From: Roseburia hominis | Lineage (GTDB): Bacteria; Bacillota; Clostridia; Lachnospirales; Lachnospiraceae | Length of the DNA stretch: 64,000 nucleotides | Assembly (NCBI RefSeq): GCF_021531695.1 | Contig: NZ_JADYUI010000010.1 | Span: 1-64,000 of the forward strand | Direction: 5' to 3' | In this document: positions 7,141-14,594 of the stretch, one piece after another | How the letters are laid out: each line of letters opens with the position of its first letter | Position numbering within the stretch: the stretch's first letter is position 1 | Position numbers and translations under genes: made by a program | The notes under the pieces: model-generated | The model's input: only the letters and a program-made list of their open reading frames with translations | The model's database searches: none | What the model was told of the DNA's origin: nothing

Positions 7141-9234
7141 TTATGCTTCCTGTGGAACATCTTTGATGGAGAAACTGATTCTTCCCATTTTGTCCTTACC
7201 GAGACATACGACTTTTACGACATCACCTAAAGTAAGTACATCTTCTACATGATTAATTCTTTCTTTTGCAATCTTAGAAATATGAACCATACCTTCTTTG
7301 CCCGGTGCAAATTCGATAAATGCGCCAAATTCTTTAATACTTACAACTTTTCCGGTGAAAATCTGTCCCTCTTCAAAATCAGTAGTAATGGTACGGATCA
7401 TATCAACCGCACTTGCAATCATTGCCTTATCTGTACCACATACGGAAACAGCGCCATCATCTGTAATATCAATTTTCACACCGGTACGTTCAATGATTTC
7501 ATTGATTGTCTTACCTTTCTGACCTACAACATCTCCGATTTTGGCAGGATCAATCTGAATCTGCTCGATCTTTGGTGCATATGCACTTACTTCTGTTCTC
7601 GGAGCAGCAATTGCCTTTGACATAACTTCATCCATAATGTAAAGTCTTGCTTCTCTGGTTCTTCTGATTGCTTCTTCTACGATTGGTCTGGTAAGTCCAT
7701 GTATTTTGATATCCATCTGAATCGCTGTAATACCCTCATGGGTACCGGTTACCTTAAAGTCCATATCACCAAAGAAATCCTCTAATCCCTGAATATCAGT
7801 AAGTACCAGATAATCATCATCTGTCTCTCCGGTTACAAGACCACAGGAGATACCCGCTACCATCTTTTTGATTGGTACACCGGCAGCCATAAGAGCCATA
7901 CAGGATGCACAGGTAGATGCCATAGAGGTAGAACCATTGGACTCAAATGTCTCGGATACTGCACGGATTGCATATGGAAATTCTTCTACACTCGGAAGTA
8001 CCGGAATAAGTGCACGCTCTGCCAATGCACCATGACCAATCTCACGTCTTCCCGGTCCTCTGGAAACCTTAGTTTCACCAACAGAATAGGACGGGAAATT
8101 ATACTGATGCAAATAACGTTTTGTTGTAATATTTTCATCCAGACCGTCAATTTTCTGCACTTCAGACAATGGTGCCAACGTAACAACATCACAAATCTGT
8201 GTCTGACCACGTTTGAACATAGCAGAACCATGTACTCTCGGAATCAGATCAACTTCTGCGGAAAGCGGACGAATCTCATCAATTCTACGACCATCCGGAC
8301 GTTTATGGTCTTTTAAGATCATCTTACGAACTGTCTTCTTCTGATACTGATAAATTGCTTCGCCTAAAATTGCAAGCCACTCTTCGTTATCTGCAAATGC
8401 TTCTTCCAGCTTTTCTGTAATCTTATTGATATTTTCTTCACGAACCTGTTTCTCATCCGTGAATACTGCCTCTTCCATTTCTTCCGGCGGAACGATTTCT
8501 TTAATTTTATCGAACATTTCTTCCGGAATTGCACAGGAAGTATATTCGTGCTTTTCTTTTCCGACCTCTGCCACAATCTGGTTGATAAATGCAATAATGG
8601 TCTGGTTAATTTCATGACACTTGTAAATTGCTTCAATCATCTTGTCTTCCGGAATTTCATTTGCACCTGCTTCAATCATGATTACTTTTTCTGCGGTAGA
8701 AGCTACGGTCAGTTTAAGGTCTCCGTCATCCCACTGTTTCTGGGATGGATTCACGATAAACTCACCATCAATCATCCCCATCTGTGTCATGGCACAAGGT
8801 CCGTCAAATGGAATATCGGAAATAGAAGTTGCAATGGCAGCGCCAAGCATTGCTACAATCTCCGGACGGCATTCCGGATCTACTGACATAACCATGTTAT
8901 TTAAGGTAACATCATTTCTGTAATCCTTCGGGAATAATGGTCTCATCGGACGATCGATAACACGGGAAGTAAGGATGGCATTTTCCGATGCTTTTCCCTC
9001 TCTCTTATTAAATCCGCCCGGAATCTTTCCGACCGCATACATTTTTTCTTCAAACTCAACACTGAGTGGGAAGAAGTCAATTCCGTCTCTTGGCTTTTCA
9101 GAAGCCGTAGCGGTAGATAATACCGTAGTATCACCATATCTCATAAATGCAGCGCCATTTGCCTGGGCACACACTTTCCCTGTTTCTACGGTAAGTGTTC
9201 TTCCGGCAAGTTCCATAGAAAAACTTTTAAACAT
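7141..9234 (-). CDS. pnp: Polyribonucleotide nucleotidyltransferase (PNPase)
   Basis: This 3'-5' phosphorolytic exoribonuclease degrades mRNA to nucleoside diphosphates and works as a trimer. At 697 aa it has the normal length. It has two RNase PH-like domains (residues about 1-225 and 310-540) joined by an alpha domain, then a KH domain (IDPAKIGDVVGQKGKTINEI, about 555-615) and an S1 domain (GQIFTGKVVSIKEFGAFIEF, about 620-690). The ATG at 9234 follows AAGGAG at 7 nt. It follows rpsO as in Bacillus, but a MITE-like element, a separate promoter and a long leader hairpin lie between them. The Ere-like lipoprotein gene follows after 11 nt. Confidence 0.97.
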   Translation of the reverse strand: MFKSFSMELAGRTLTVETGKVCAQANGAAFMRYGDTTVLSTATASEKPRDGIDFFPLSVEFEEKMYAVGKIPGGFNKREGKASENAILTSRVIDRPMRPLFPKDYRNDVTLNNMVMSVDPECRPEIVAMLGAAIATSISDIPFDGPCAMTQMGMIDGEFIVNPSQKQWDDGDLKLTVASTAEKVIMIEAGANEIPEDKMIEAIYKCHEINQTIIAFINQIVAEVGKEKHEYTSCAIPEEMFDKIKEIVPPEEMEEAVFTDEKQVREENINKITEKLEEAFADNEEWLAILGEAIYQYQKKTVRKMILKDHKRPDGRRIDEIRPLSAEVDLIPRVHGSAMFKRGQTQICDVVTLAPLSEVQKIDGLDENITTKRYLHQYNFPSYSVGETKVSRGPGRREIGHGALAERALIPVLPSVEEFPYAIRAVSETFESNGSTSMASTCASCMALMAAGVPIKKMVAGISCGLVTGETDDDYLVLTDIQGLEDFFGDMDFKVTGTHEGITAIQMDIKIHGLTRPIVEEAIRRTREARLYIMDEVMSKAIAAPRTEVSAYAPKIEQIQIDPAKIGDVVGQKGKTINEIIERTGVKIDITDDGAVSVCGTDKAMIASAVDMIRTITTDFEEGQIFTGKVVSIKEFGAFIEFAPGKEGMVHISKIAKERINHVEDVLTLGDVVKVVCLGKDKMGRISFSIKDVPQEA

Positions 9235-9266
9235 ATTTTTTCTCCTTTTCGATTTCTTTGTCTTTT

Positions 9267-9343
9267 GACAGAAGTAACCGAAACTACTGAACAGTTTATG
9301 AATCTCATACCCTCTTCAGTGGTCTCGGAGCTATACTTCTGTC
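9267..9343 (-). promoter_or_regulatory. Long stem-loop in the pnp 5' leader
   Basis: GACAGAAGTA (9267-9276) pairs with TACTTCTGTC (9334-9343). Inside it, CCGAGACCACTGAA pairs with TTCAGTAGTTTCGG with one mismatch and one wobble. Together they give about 24 bp of imperfect double strand, beginning almost at the predicted transcript start. In E. coli, pnp mRNA has a leader duplex cut by RNase III and then destabilised by PNPase; an analogous control is inferred here. Confidence 0.6.
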
Positions 9344-9350
9344 CCTATTT

Positions 9351-9380
9351 ATAATAAAGGATATTCCCCTATTATGGCAA
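9351..9380 (-). promoter_or_regulatory. pnp promoter
   Basis: On the minus strand, TTGCCA (9375-9380), 18 nt, and TATTAT (9351-9356), just upstream of the leader stem-loop. Confidence 0.5.
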
Positions 9381-9394
9381 TAAAAATTTCCTAT

Positions 9395-9573
9395 TAACAA
9401 AAGTAACAGTTTAGCCCACGCCCATTCACAATCTCGCACTTCGTGCTTCAAAGCTTGTTTCCAAACGGATTGCTCATAATCGGGCGTTCATCCCATAACA
9501 GTCATCATGTGTTCAAATATGCAAGCATGATTCACACATGATAATTGTTATGGCTGAACTGTTACTAACAAAA
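9395..9573. mobile_element. 163-bp MITE-like element with 8-bp target duplication
   Basis: The element (9403-9565) ends in GTAACAGTTTAGCC and GGCTGAACTGTTAC, inverted repeats matching at 13 of 14 positions. It is flanked on both sides by the same 8 bases, TAACAAAA (9395-9402 and 9566-9573). It encodes no protein. Inside are a second strong hairpin (CATAACAGTCATCATGTG near 9495 with CACATGATAATTGTTATG near 9535-9552) and an ACGCCC/GGGCGT pairing. Together with the rpsO terminator, pnp promoter and pnp leader, it fills the 376-bp gap between pnp and rpsO. A transposase of unknown family would have to act in trans. Confidence 0.8.
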
Positions 9574-9600
9574 ACAGGACGGAGACCTCCGCCCTGTTTT
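9571..9600 (-). terminator. rpsO terminator
   Basis: The stem AAAACAGG/CCTGTTTT with an inner CGGAG/CTCCG is directly downstream of rpsO and ends in a T-run on the minus strand. Its outer edge overlaps the right-hand TAACAAAA duplication of the MITE-like element. Confidence 0.8.
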
Positions 9601-9610
9601 CACAGTCTTA

Positions 9611-9877
9611 TTATTTTCTAAGACCTAAACGTTCAATTAAAGAACGATATCTTTCAATATCAACTTTCTTTAAGTATGCTAACAAACCACGTCTCTGACC
9701 AACCATCTTTAAAAGTCCACGTCTGGAATGATGATCCTTCTGATTTACTTTTAAATGCTCTGTCAATTCATTGATTCTTGCGGTCAAAAGAGCAATCTGT
9801 ACTTCCGGTGAACCGGTGTCTCCAGGTGTTCTTCCGTATTCAGCGATAATAGCCTGTTTCTTTTCTTTTGCTAACAT
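9611..9877 (-). CDS. rpsO: 30S ribosomal protein S15
   Basis: This 88-aa primary 16S rRNA-binding protein organises the central domain of the small subunit. The family signature is clear ([20 protein letters not shown], then DHHSRRGLL...RRGLLAYL). It is full length. A strong AGGAGGA site precedes the ATG at 9877. It has its own promoter (9986-10014), a structured leader of about 100 nt and a terminator, so it forms a single-gene unit. In Bacillus it sits between ribF and pnp as here, but in this genome an NlpC/P60 gene separates it from ribF. Confidence 0.97.
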   Translation of the reverse strand: MLAKEKKQAIIAEYGRTPGDTGSPEVQIALLTARINELTEHLKVNQKDHHSRRGLLKMVGQRRGLLAYLKKVDIERYRSLIERLGLRK

Positions 9878-9895
9878 GTGTTAGTCCTCCTTTAA

Positions 9896-9980
9896 TTAAT
9901 TTTGATCGCCCGATAAAGCATGATACTCAGCAAAAGGTCGGAGTGTCCATCTACCGAATATGGGCTTAAAAACTCATGCC
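9896..9980 (-). promoter_or_regulatory. Structured leader of rpsO, candidate S15 autoregulatory RNA
   Basis: The leader between promoter and ribosome binding site contains CCGA...TCGG and GCCC...GGGC complementary blocks. S15 of several bacteria represses its own mRNA through leader structures. This one is assigned by position, not by a recognised motif. Confidence 0.4.
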
Positions 9981-9985
9981 TACAT

Positions 9986-10014
9986 ACTATAACACAATTA
10001 TTCTGGCTTGTAAA
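9986..10014 (-). promoter_or_regulatory. rpsO promoter
   Basis: On the minus strand, TTTACA (10009-10014), 17 nt, and TATAGT (9986-9991). The -35 lies only 7 nt after the stop codon of the NlpC/P60 gene. Confidence 0.7.
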
Positions 10015-10021
10015 CAAAAAT

Positions 10022-11167
10022 TTAATTCAAAACGCGTACAACACGTACCGGATTTCTATAACTGCAATTGGAAATCTTGATTCCGGTCTTTGGTGAACTT
10101 GCATGTACTACCTGTCCATTTCCAATATAGATTGCAACATGATTGATTCCTCTTCCGTTTCCATAAAAGAATAAATCACCCGGTTGTGCTTCCGAAGCAC
10201 TGATTTTTGTTCCGCATCCGGCCTGTGAAGCTGCATGATGCGGCAGGGAAATTCCATACTTTGCAAAAACAGACAAGACAAATCCGGAACAGTCTGCTCC
10301 TTTTGTAAGGCTTGTACCACCCCAGACATAAGGATTTCCTACAAACTGTGTCGCATAAGATACTAAAGATACACGAACATCTGATACCCCTTGTCCGTAC
10401 TTCACCTCTGTCATTGTCATTGCTTTTTGAAGTTCTGACGACAACGATACATATTCTTTGCTGACATATCCTTCATCACCATCTAAATCAATTTTTACCC
10501 AGTCACCCAGGTCTTCTAAAACCTGTAATTCTTCTCCCATCGGCATCAGGGAAAGAATCGTACATTCGGTATTTGGCTGTTCTCTTACATATAATGTCTG
10601 TGTTGTAACCGTTGCCACTACAGACATAATCTCAGAAGCTCTTGCTTTTGCTTCATCCCCACTCATCAGATATTCTGCCTTCACAAAGCCATGCACATTA
10701 CCTGACTGAATTTCATACCAGTCACCTATGTTCTGTATGATTTCGCAACCGGCATCTTTTGGCATCTTTCCTACGATATCCGAAGCTTCATCTGCCTCGG
10801 CACGTACATTCAAGGTGCTGTCAACCTTTGCAATGCCAAGATTGGTATAACCGCATATTGTCTCCTGTGGAGCCGCCTGTACTTCCTCTACCGACTGCTG
10901 TGCTTCCTGTGGCTGTGTTTCCTGCTGTGAAGCAAGTGTAACTTCACTCGCTGCTCCTGCACTCACTCCACCTTCCATACCAGCTGTAACCGTATTGACA
11001 CCGGATGATACAACCTGAACCGCATCTTTACTCATATAAGAAGAAATTGCAGAGATGACTCCCGCATCCACTGCCCCATTGTTTGTTGCTGCCTGTGTAA
11101 AATCCGTTGTTATAAAAATAGAAGCTAAACATCCAATAGCCATTAATTTCATCAATCTTTTTTTCAT
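10022..11167 (-). CDS. Secreted NlpC/P60 cell-wall hydrolase with two SH3b domains
   Basis: This probable peptidoglycan endopeptidase cuts gamma-D-Glu-(di)amino acid bonds in stem peptides outside the cell. An N-terminal signal peptide (MKKRLMKLMAIGCLASIFIT) is followed by a Gln/Glu-rich linker. Two bacterial SH3 domains come next (STLNVRAEADEASDIVG and QTLYVREQPNTECTILSLMP), then a C-terminal NlpC/P60 domain with the Cys in GADCSGF, a His in INHVAIYIG and a further His in VVHASS. I start at the ATG at 11167 because GGGAGG is 7 nt upstream; the longer frame (MMIFYCFLIKK) lacks a site. A strong promoter followed at once by a terminator-like hairpin precedes the gene. It is inserted between ribF and rpsO. 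Confidence 0.92.
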   Translation of the reverse strand: MKKRLMKLMAIGCLASIFITTDFTQAATNNGAVDAGVISAISSYMSKDAVQVVSSGVNTVTAGMEGGVSAGAASEVTLASQQETQPQEAQQSVEEVQAAPQETICGYTNLGIAKVDSTLNVRAEADEASDIVGKMPKDAGCEIIQNIGDWYEIQSGNVHGFVKAEYLMSGDEAKARASEIMSVVATVTTQTLYVREQPNTECTILSLMPMGEELQVLEDLGDWVKIDLDGDEGYVSKEYVSLSSELQKAMTMTEVKYGQGVSDVRVSLVSYATQFVGNPYVWGGTSLTKGADCSGFVLSVFAKYGISLPHHAASQAGCGTKISASEAQPGDLFFYGNGRGINHVAIYIGNGQVVHASSPKTGIKISNCSYRNPVRVVRVLN

Positions 11168-11192
11168 TGTAAGCCTCCCAATAAAGCTCTTT

Positions 11193-11230
11193 TTTATTAA
11201 AAAACAGTAGAATATCATCATCCTACTGTT
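11193..11230 (-). terminator. Terminator-like hairpin in the leader of the NlpC/P60 gene
   Basis: The stem AACAGTAG (11203-11210)/CTACTGTT (11223-11230) is followed on the minus strand by a T-run. It lies downstream of the promoter at 11243-11271 and upstream of the start codon, so it would act as an attenuator, or terminate read-through from ribF. Confidence 0.6.
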
Positions 11231-11242
11231 ACTTTTATATTA

Positions 11243-11271
11243 AGTATAATCAATTTTATTAACAACGTCAA
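11243..11271 (-). promoter_or_regulatory. Promoter of the NlpC/P60 gene
   Basis: On the minus strand, TTGACG (11266-11271), 17 nt, and TATACT (11243-11248). Confidence 0.75.
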
Positions 11272-11305
11272 CACATTTTTGTAATAATTTTGTAATATAT
11301 CATCC

Positions 11306-11353
11306 CAGTTCAGCCATAGCCAGTGCGAGATTGCGAATGGCGTGGCTGAACTG
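11306..11353. repeat. Short relative of the MITE-like element (48 bp)
   Basis: It has perfect 10-bp inverted ends CAGTTCAGCC/GGCTGAACTG. Its inner sequence, read on the minus strand (CCACGCC.ATTCGCAATCTCG), matches the left part of the element at 9403-9565. It lies directly after ribF and could double as a terminator-like hairpin. Confidence 0.7.
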
Positions 11354-11383
11354 ACCAATCCTGAACTCAAATCATGTTATCTA

Positions 11384-12307
11384 CTATTCATGCACCCTGA
11401 AATAAGACCGGCTAAACAGCACATCCTTTTCCATCTGTTGCTTTAATTCTTCTATTCCATGAAATTTTTTCTCACCGCGCACCCGTTTTAAAAGGCTTAC
11501 TTTTGCATGTTTCCCATACAAATCACCGGAAAAATCTAATAAATGCGTTTCCACGCCAATCGGATTATTCCCCTCAATCGTCGGCTTACAGCCTACATTG
11601 GCAATTCCTTTGTAGCTCTTTCCTTCAATTTCAGCCTCTGCCACATAGACACCAAACGGTGGTAAGAGCTTTTCTTTTGGTGGAATCAGATTAATCGTAG
11701 GAATTCCGATTGTTCTTCCAATCTGATTTCCATGAACAATCTCACCCTGCACAAAATAAGCATAACCAAGCAACAGATGTGCTTTTTCCATATTTCCTGT
11801 GGCAATTTCTTCTCTGATGTAGGTACTGCTGATATCTCTGCCCTTATACTGCATCTTATCCACAATACGCGCCTCATAACCATAAACCGGTGCATACTGT
11901 TTTAACATCTTATAATCACCGCGTCTCTGATATCCAAAACTGCAATCCGTACCAGCAACAATACACCTTGCAGAAAGCCGCTTTACCAGCATTTTTATAA
12001 AATCCTCTGCCGGCATATGCATCACTTCATCCGTAAACGGACACTCAATCAGATAATCAATGCCAATTTTTTCAAACAGATGCATCTTTTCCTCATTTGT
12101 CGTAAGTAATGCACCGGTATCATCCTCTATTGCTTTTTTCGGAGGAATATCAAAAGTGAAAATTGCTGCTTTTAGTCCCTCTTTTTTCTTTTCAAACACA
12201 GAATCCATCAACAATTCATGTCCACGGTGTAAACCATCAAACTTCCCGATTGACAATACCGTGGGTTCTTTCACAAAAAAGTCTAAAGTGCCTTTTATGT
12301 ATTCCAT
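11384..12307 (-). CDS. ribF: Bifunctional riboflavin kinase / FAD synthetase
   Basis: The enzyme phosphorylates riboflavin to FMN and adenylates FMN to FAD. Residues 1-180 are the nucleotidyltransferase domain with SIGKFDGLHRGH. The C-terminal riboflavin kinase domain has GRTIGIPTINLIPP and GVETHLLDF. At 307 aa it is of normal length. The ATG at 12307 follows AAGGA at 8 nt. It is the last gene of the rimP-nusA-infB-truB operon, 11 nt after truB, as in Bacillus. No classical terminator follows; the inverted repeat at 11306-11353 and the hairpin at 11203-11230 are the first stable structures downstream. Confidence 0.96.
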   Translation of the reverse strand: MEYIKGTLDFFVKEPTVLSIGKFDGLHRGHELLMDSVFEKKKEGLKAAIFTFDIPPKKAIEDDTGALLTTNEEKMHLFEKIGIDYLIECPFTDEVMHMPAEDFIKMLVKRLSARCIVAGTDCSFGYQRRGDYKMLKQYAPVYGYEARIVDKMQYKGRDISSTYIREEIATGNMEKAHLLLGYAYFVQGEIVHGNQIGRTIGIPTINLIPPKEKLLPPFGVYVAEAEIEGKSYKGIANVGCKPTIEGNNPIGVETHLLDFSGDLYGKHAKVSLLKRVRGEKKFHGIEELKQQMEKDVLFSRSYFRVHE

Positions 12308-12318
12308 ATTTTTGTCCT

Positions 12319-13218
12319 TTATTCCATAAAAATCTTGATTGGTTTTAAATCCATTCGTTCCCTGTCCAGTTTATAAATACCAATAAAATTCTTCTTTTCG
12401 TCATAGACCCGAATATTACTGTTATTGTATTCTTCTTTATAATCATAAAAGAATTCCGGTTTCATACGATTTCCGTTGTATAATATTTTTTCATACTTCT
12501 GCTTCGCCATTACTGCCGGATCATGTTTAAAAACAACATCTGTTTTCTGCACAATTTCTTCCGCGCGGTTCTCTTTTACCAGTTTTTCAATTTCAGAAAG
12601 AGAATAAGCCTGATCTAAAGTAAAATCTGCCACTCTTGTCCGAACCAGAGATTCCATGCAGGAAGGAAGTCCCAATTTTCCACCGATATCTTCACAAAGT
12701 GTGCGAATATAAGTTCCTTTTGAGCAGGAGACCAGAAAACGTACTCTCGGAAGATTCATTTCTAAAATCTGAATTTCATAAATCTTCACTTTTCTGGCTT
12801 TCCGTTCTATGGTAATACCCTGTCTTGCTAAATCACACAACTTTTGTCCATTGACTTTTAATGCAGAATACATGGGCGGAACCTGCTCGATTTCCCCAAC
12901 AAAAGAAAGTATGGCATGTCTTACCACATCTTCTTCTATCGAAACTTCTTTTTCCTCTAAAACCGTACCGGAAATGTCCCCGGTATCTGTCTTCTTCCCA
13001 AGTAAAAGAACCGCTTCATATTCTTTATCCTTCTCTGTCAAGAGGTCACAGACTCTCGTGGCTTTTCCGAGACAGACCGGAAGTACTCCCGTCGCATCGG
13101 GGTCTAACGTTCCGGTATGCCCTATTTTCTTCTGCTTAAAGATTCCACGCAATTTTGCGACTACATCAAAAGAAGTAAACCCTTTTTCTTTATAAACATT
13201 GATAATTCCGTTCGTCAT
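12319..13218 (-). CDS. truB: tRNA pseudouridine-55 synthase
   Basis: This enzyme makes pseudouridine 55 in the T-loop of tRNAs. The catalytic Asp is in HTGTLDPDATGVLPVCLGKA (about residues 34-53), followed by TRVCDLL, PPMYSALKVNGQ and SCSKGTYIRTLCEDIG. At 299 aa it is full length with the small C-terminal domain. It starts 14 nt after nrnA and ends 11 nt before ribF, so it belongs to the long translation operon. Nothing is unusual about it. Confidence 0.97.
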   Translation of the reverse strand: MTNGIINVYKEKGFTSFDVVAKLRGIFKQKKIGHTGTLDPDATGVLPVCLGKATRVCDLLTEKDKEYEAVLLLGKKTDTGDISGTVLEEKEVSIEEDVVRHAILSFVGEIEQVPPMYSALKVNGQKLCDLARQGITIERKARKVKIYEIQILEMNLPRVRFLVSCSKGTYIRTLCEDIGGKLGLPSCMESLVRTRVADFTLDQAYSLSEIEKLVKENRAEEIVQKTDVVFKHDPAVMAKQKYEKILYNGNRMKPEFFYDYKEEYNNSNIRVYDEKKNFIGIYKLDRERMDLKPIKIFME

Positions 13219-13232
13219 AGTATCCTCTGGTC

Positions 13233-14189
13233 TTACATTCCAAGCTGTGCTGCGATTTCAGACAGCAGGGTTTCTTTTATTTCTTCTGCTGAATTTACCA
13301 TGGTAACACCGGCAGCACGCACATGTCCGCCACCTCCATGACCAATCGCGATTTTTGCAACATCAACCTTACCATTCGAGCGCATGCTTACCTTAAATCC
13401 AAGTTCTCCGGCTTCATACAGAAAAATTGCCACTTCCACATCCTTTGTCACGCGAAGCTGGTTTACAATACCGTCTAAATGCTTCGGCAAAACATCAAAC
13501 TTTCTCATATCCTCTGCCGTCACAACGGAAAAAATTACTTTTCCATCCAGTAAAAGTTCACTGTCCATCAAGGCTTTTCCCATGATACGGTTCTGATTAT
13601 ATGTCTTTTCATAAAATGTCTTGTCTACAATCGCAGAAAAATCAATTCCCATTTCCATCAATTTTCCTGCGATATCCATTGTTTTTGCAGAAGTGCAGGA
13701 ATACTGGAACACTCCGGTATCATGTACCATACCGACATAAATACATTCTGCAATGGCTTTTGTGATCTTTTCTTCTTCTAACAATTCAAAGACCAGTTCG
13801 CTCGTAGAGCTTGCTTTCGGGAAAATATAATTCTCATCCGCAAAGCTTGCATTACTGATGTGATGATCAACACAAATCGTCTTTTTTGCTTCCTCAAAAT
13901 AGACAGAAGCCTTTCCAAGACGGGAAGTATCTCCACAATCCAGTGCAAGAAACAAATCATACTCCGGCATTTTGGGATACTCGCTTTTGATTTTGTCTGA
14001 ATTTTCCAAAAATTTAAAAATATTCGGTATCGGCTCCAGATAAAGATCTACGGTAATTGCAGGAAAATAAGTTTTAATATAATTATACACGGCAAGACAG
14101 GAACCCACACAGTCCCCGTCCGGTCTCACATGACCTGCAATTGCCACCGTCTTTACTCCGGAAAATTTAGATGCTAAATCGTTCATCAT
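13233..14189 (-). CDS. nrnA: DHH/DHHA1 phosphoesterase, NrnA-type oligoribonuclease / pAp phosphatase
   Basis: The family degrades short oligoribonucleotides and 3'-phosphoadenosine 5'-phosphate. Metal-binding motifs are visible: GHVRPDGDCVGS (residues about 20-31), ALDCGD and the DHH signature in VDHHISNASF. The C-terminal DHHA1 domain carries the substrate-binding GHGGGGHVRAAG. It is 318 aa. It starts 7 nt after rbfA and precedes truB, a common position in Firmicutes. This links RNA turnover to the ribosome-maturation operon. Confidence 0.93.
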   Translation of the reverse strand: MMNDLASKFSGVKTVAIAGHVRPDGDCVGSCLAVYNYIKTYFPAITVDLYLEPIPNIFKFLENSDKIKSEYPKMPEYDLFLALDCGDTSRLGKASVYFEEAKKTICVDHHISNASFADENYIFPKASSTSELVFELLEEEKITKAIAECIYVGMVHDTGVFQYSCTSAKTMDIAGKLMEMGIDFSAIVDKTFYEKTYNQNRIMGKALMDSELLLDGKVIFSVVTAEDMRKFDVLPKHLDGIVNQLRVTKDVEVAIFLYEAGELGFKVSMRSNGKVDVAKIAIGHGGGGHVRAAGVTMVNSAEEIKETLLSEIAAQLGM

Positions 14190-14196
14190 ATTTCTC

Positions 14197-14580
14197 TTAT
14201 TCTTCGTCCTCTCTCATTGCATCTGCATCTTTTTTACGCACATCATCAATCATTTTTGACATATTGACACCATATTCAATCGACTGGTCAAGAATGAAAT
14301 GAATCTCCGGCGTATTTCGTAAATTAACATTTTTTGCCAGTGTTCTCTTAATATATCCGGAAGCACTGTTTAGTCCTTTTAACGTGTCCTTCTGTGCCTG
14401 CTCATCCCCAAGAACACTGATATATGCTTTTGCATTTTTTAAATCAGGTGCCACCTCAACGGCGACCACACTGGTCATTGGATGAATACGCGGATCTTTG
14501 ATCTCACCACGAATAATATTTGAAAGTTCGCGATGTACTTCCTCATTGATTCGCATATTCTTCATACTGTTTTTACGCAT
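14197..14580 (-). CDS. rbfA: Ribosome-binding factor A
   Basis: RbfA binds the 30S subunit and helps 16S rRNA 5'-end maturation. The 127-aa protein has the standard RINEEVHRELSNIIRGEIKD start and a KH-like fold region (VVAVEVAPDLKNAKAYISVL). It starts 14 nt after infB and ends 7 nt before nrnA. The start MRKNSMKNMRINEE matches relatives. Confidence 0.96.
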   Translation of the reverse strand: MRKNSMKNMRINEEVHRELSNIIRGEIKDPRIHPMTSVVAVEVAPDLKNAKAYISVLGDEQAQKDTLKGLNSASGYIKRTLAKNVNLRNTPEIHFILDQSIEYGVNMSKMIDDVRKKDADAMREDEE

Positions 14581-14594
14581 GTTCTTCTGCCTTT

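Noticed and set aside
11306-11353. Reading the 48-bp inverted repeat only as a normal terminator
   Set aside because: There is no T-run after the stem, and its sequence matches the element at 9403-9565, so a repeat-family copy is the better description.
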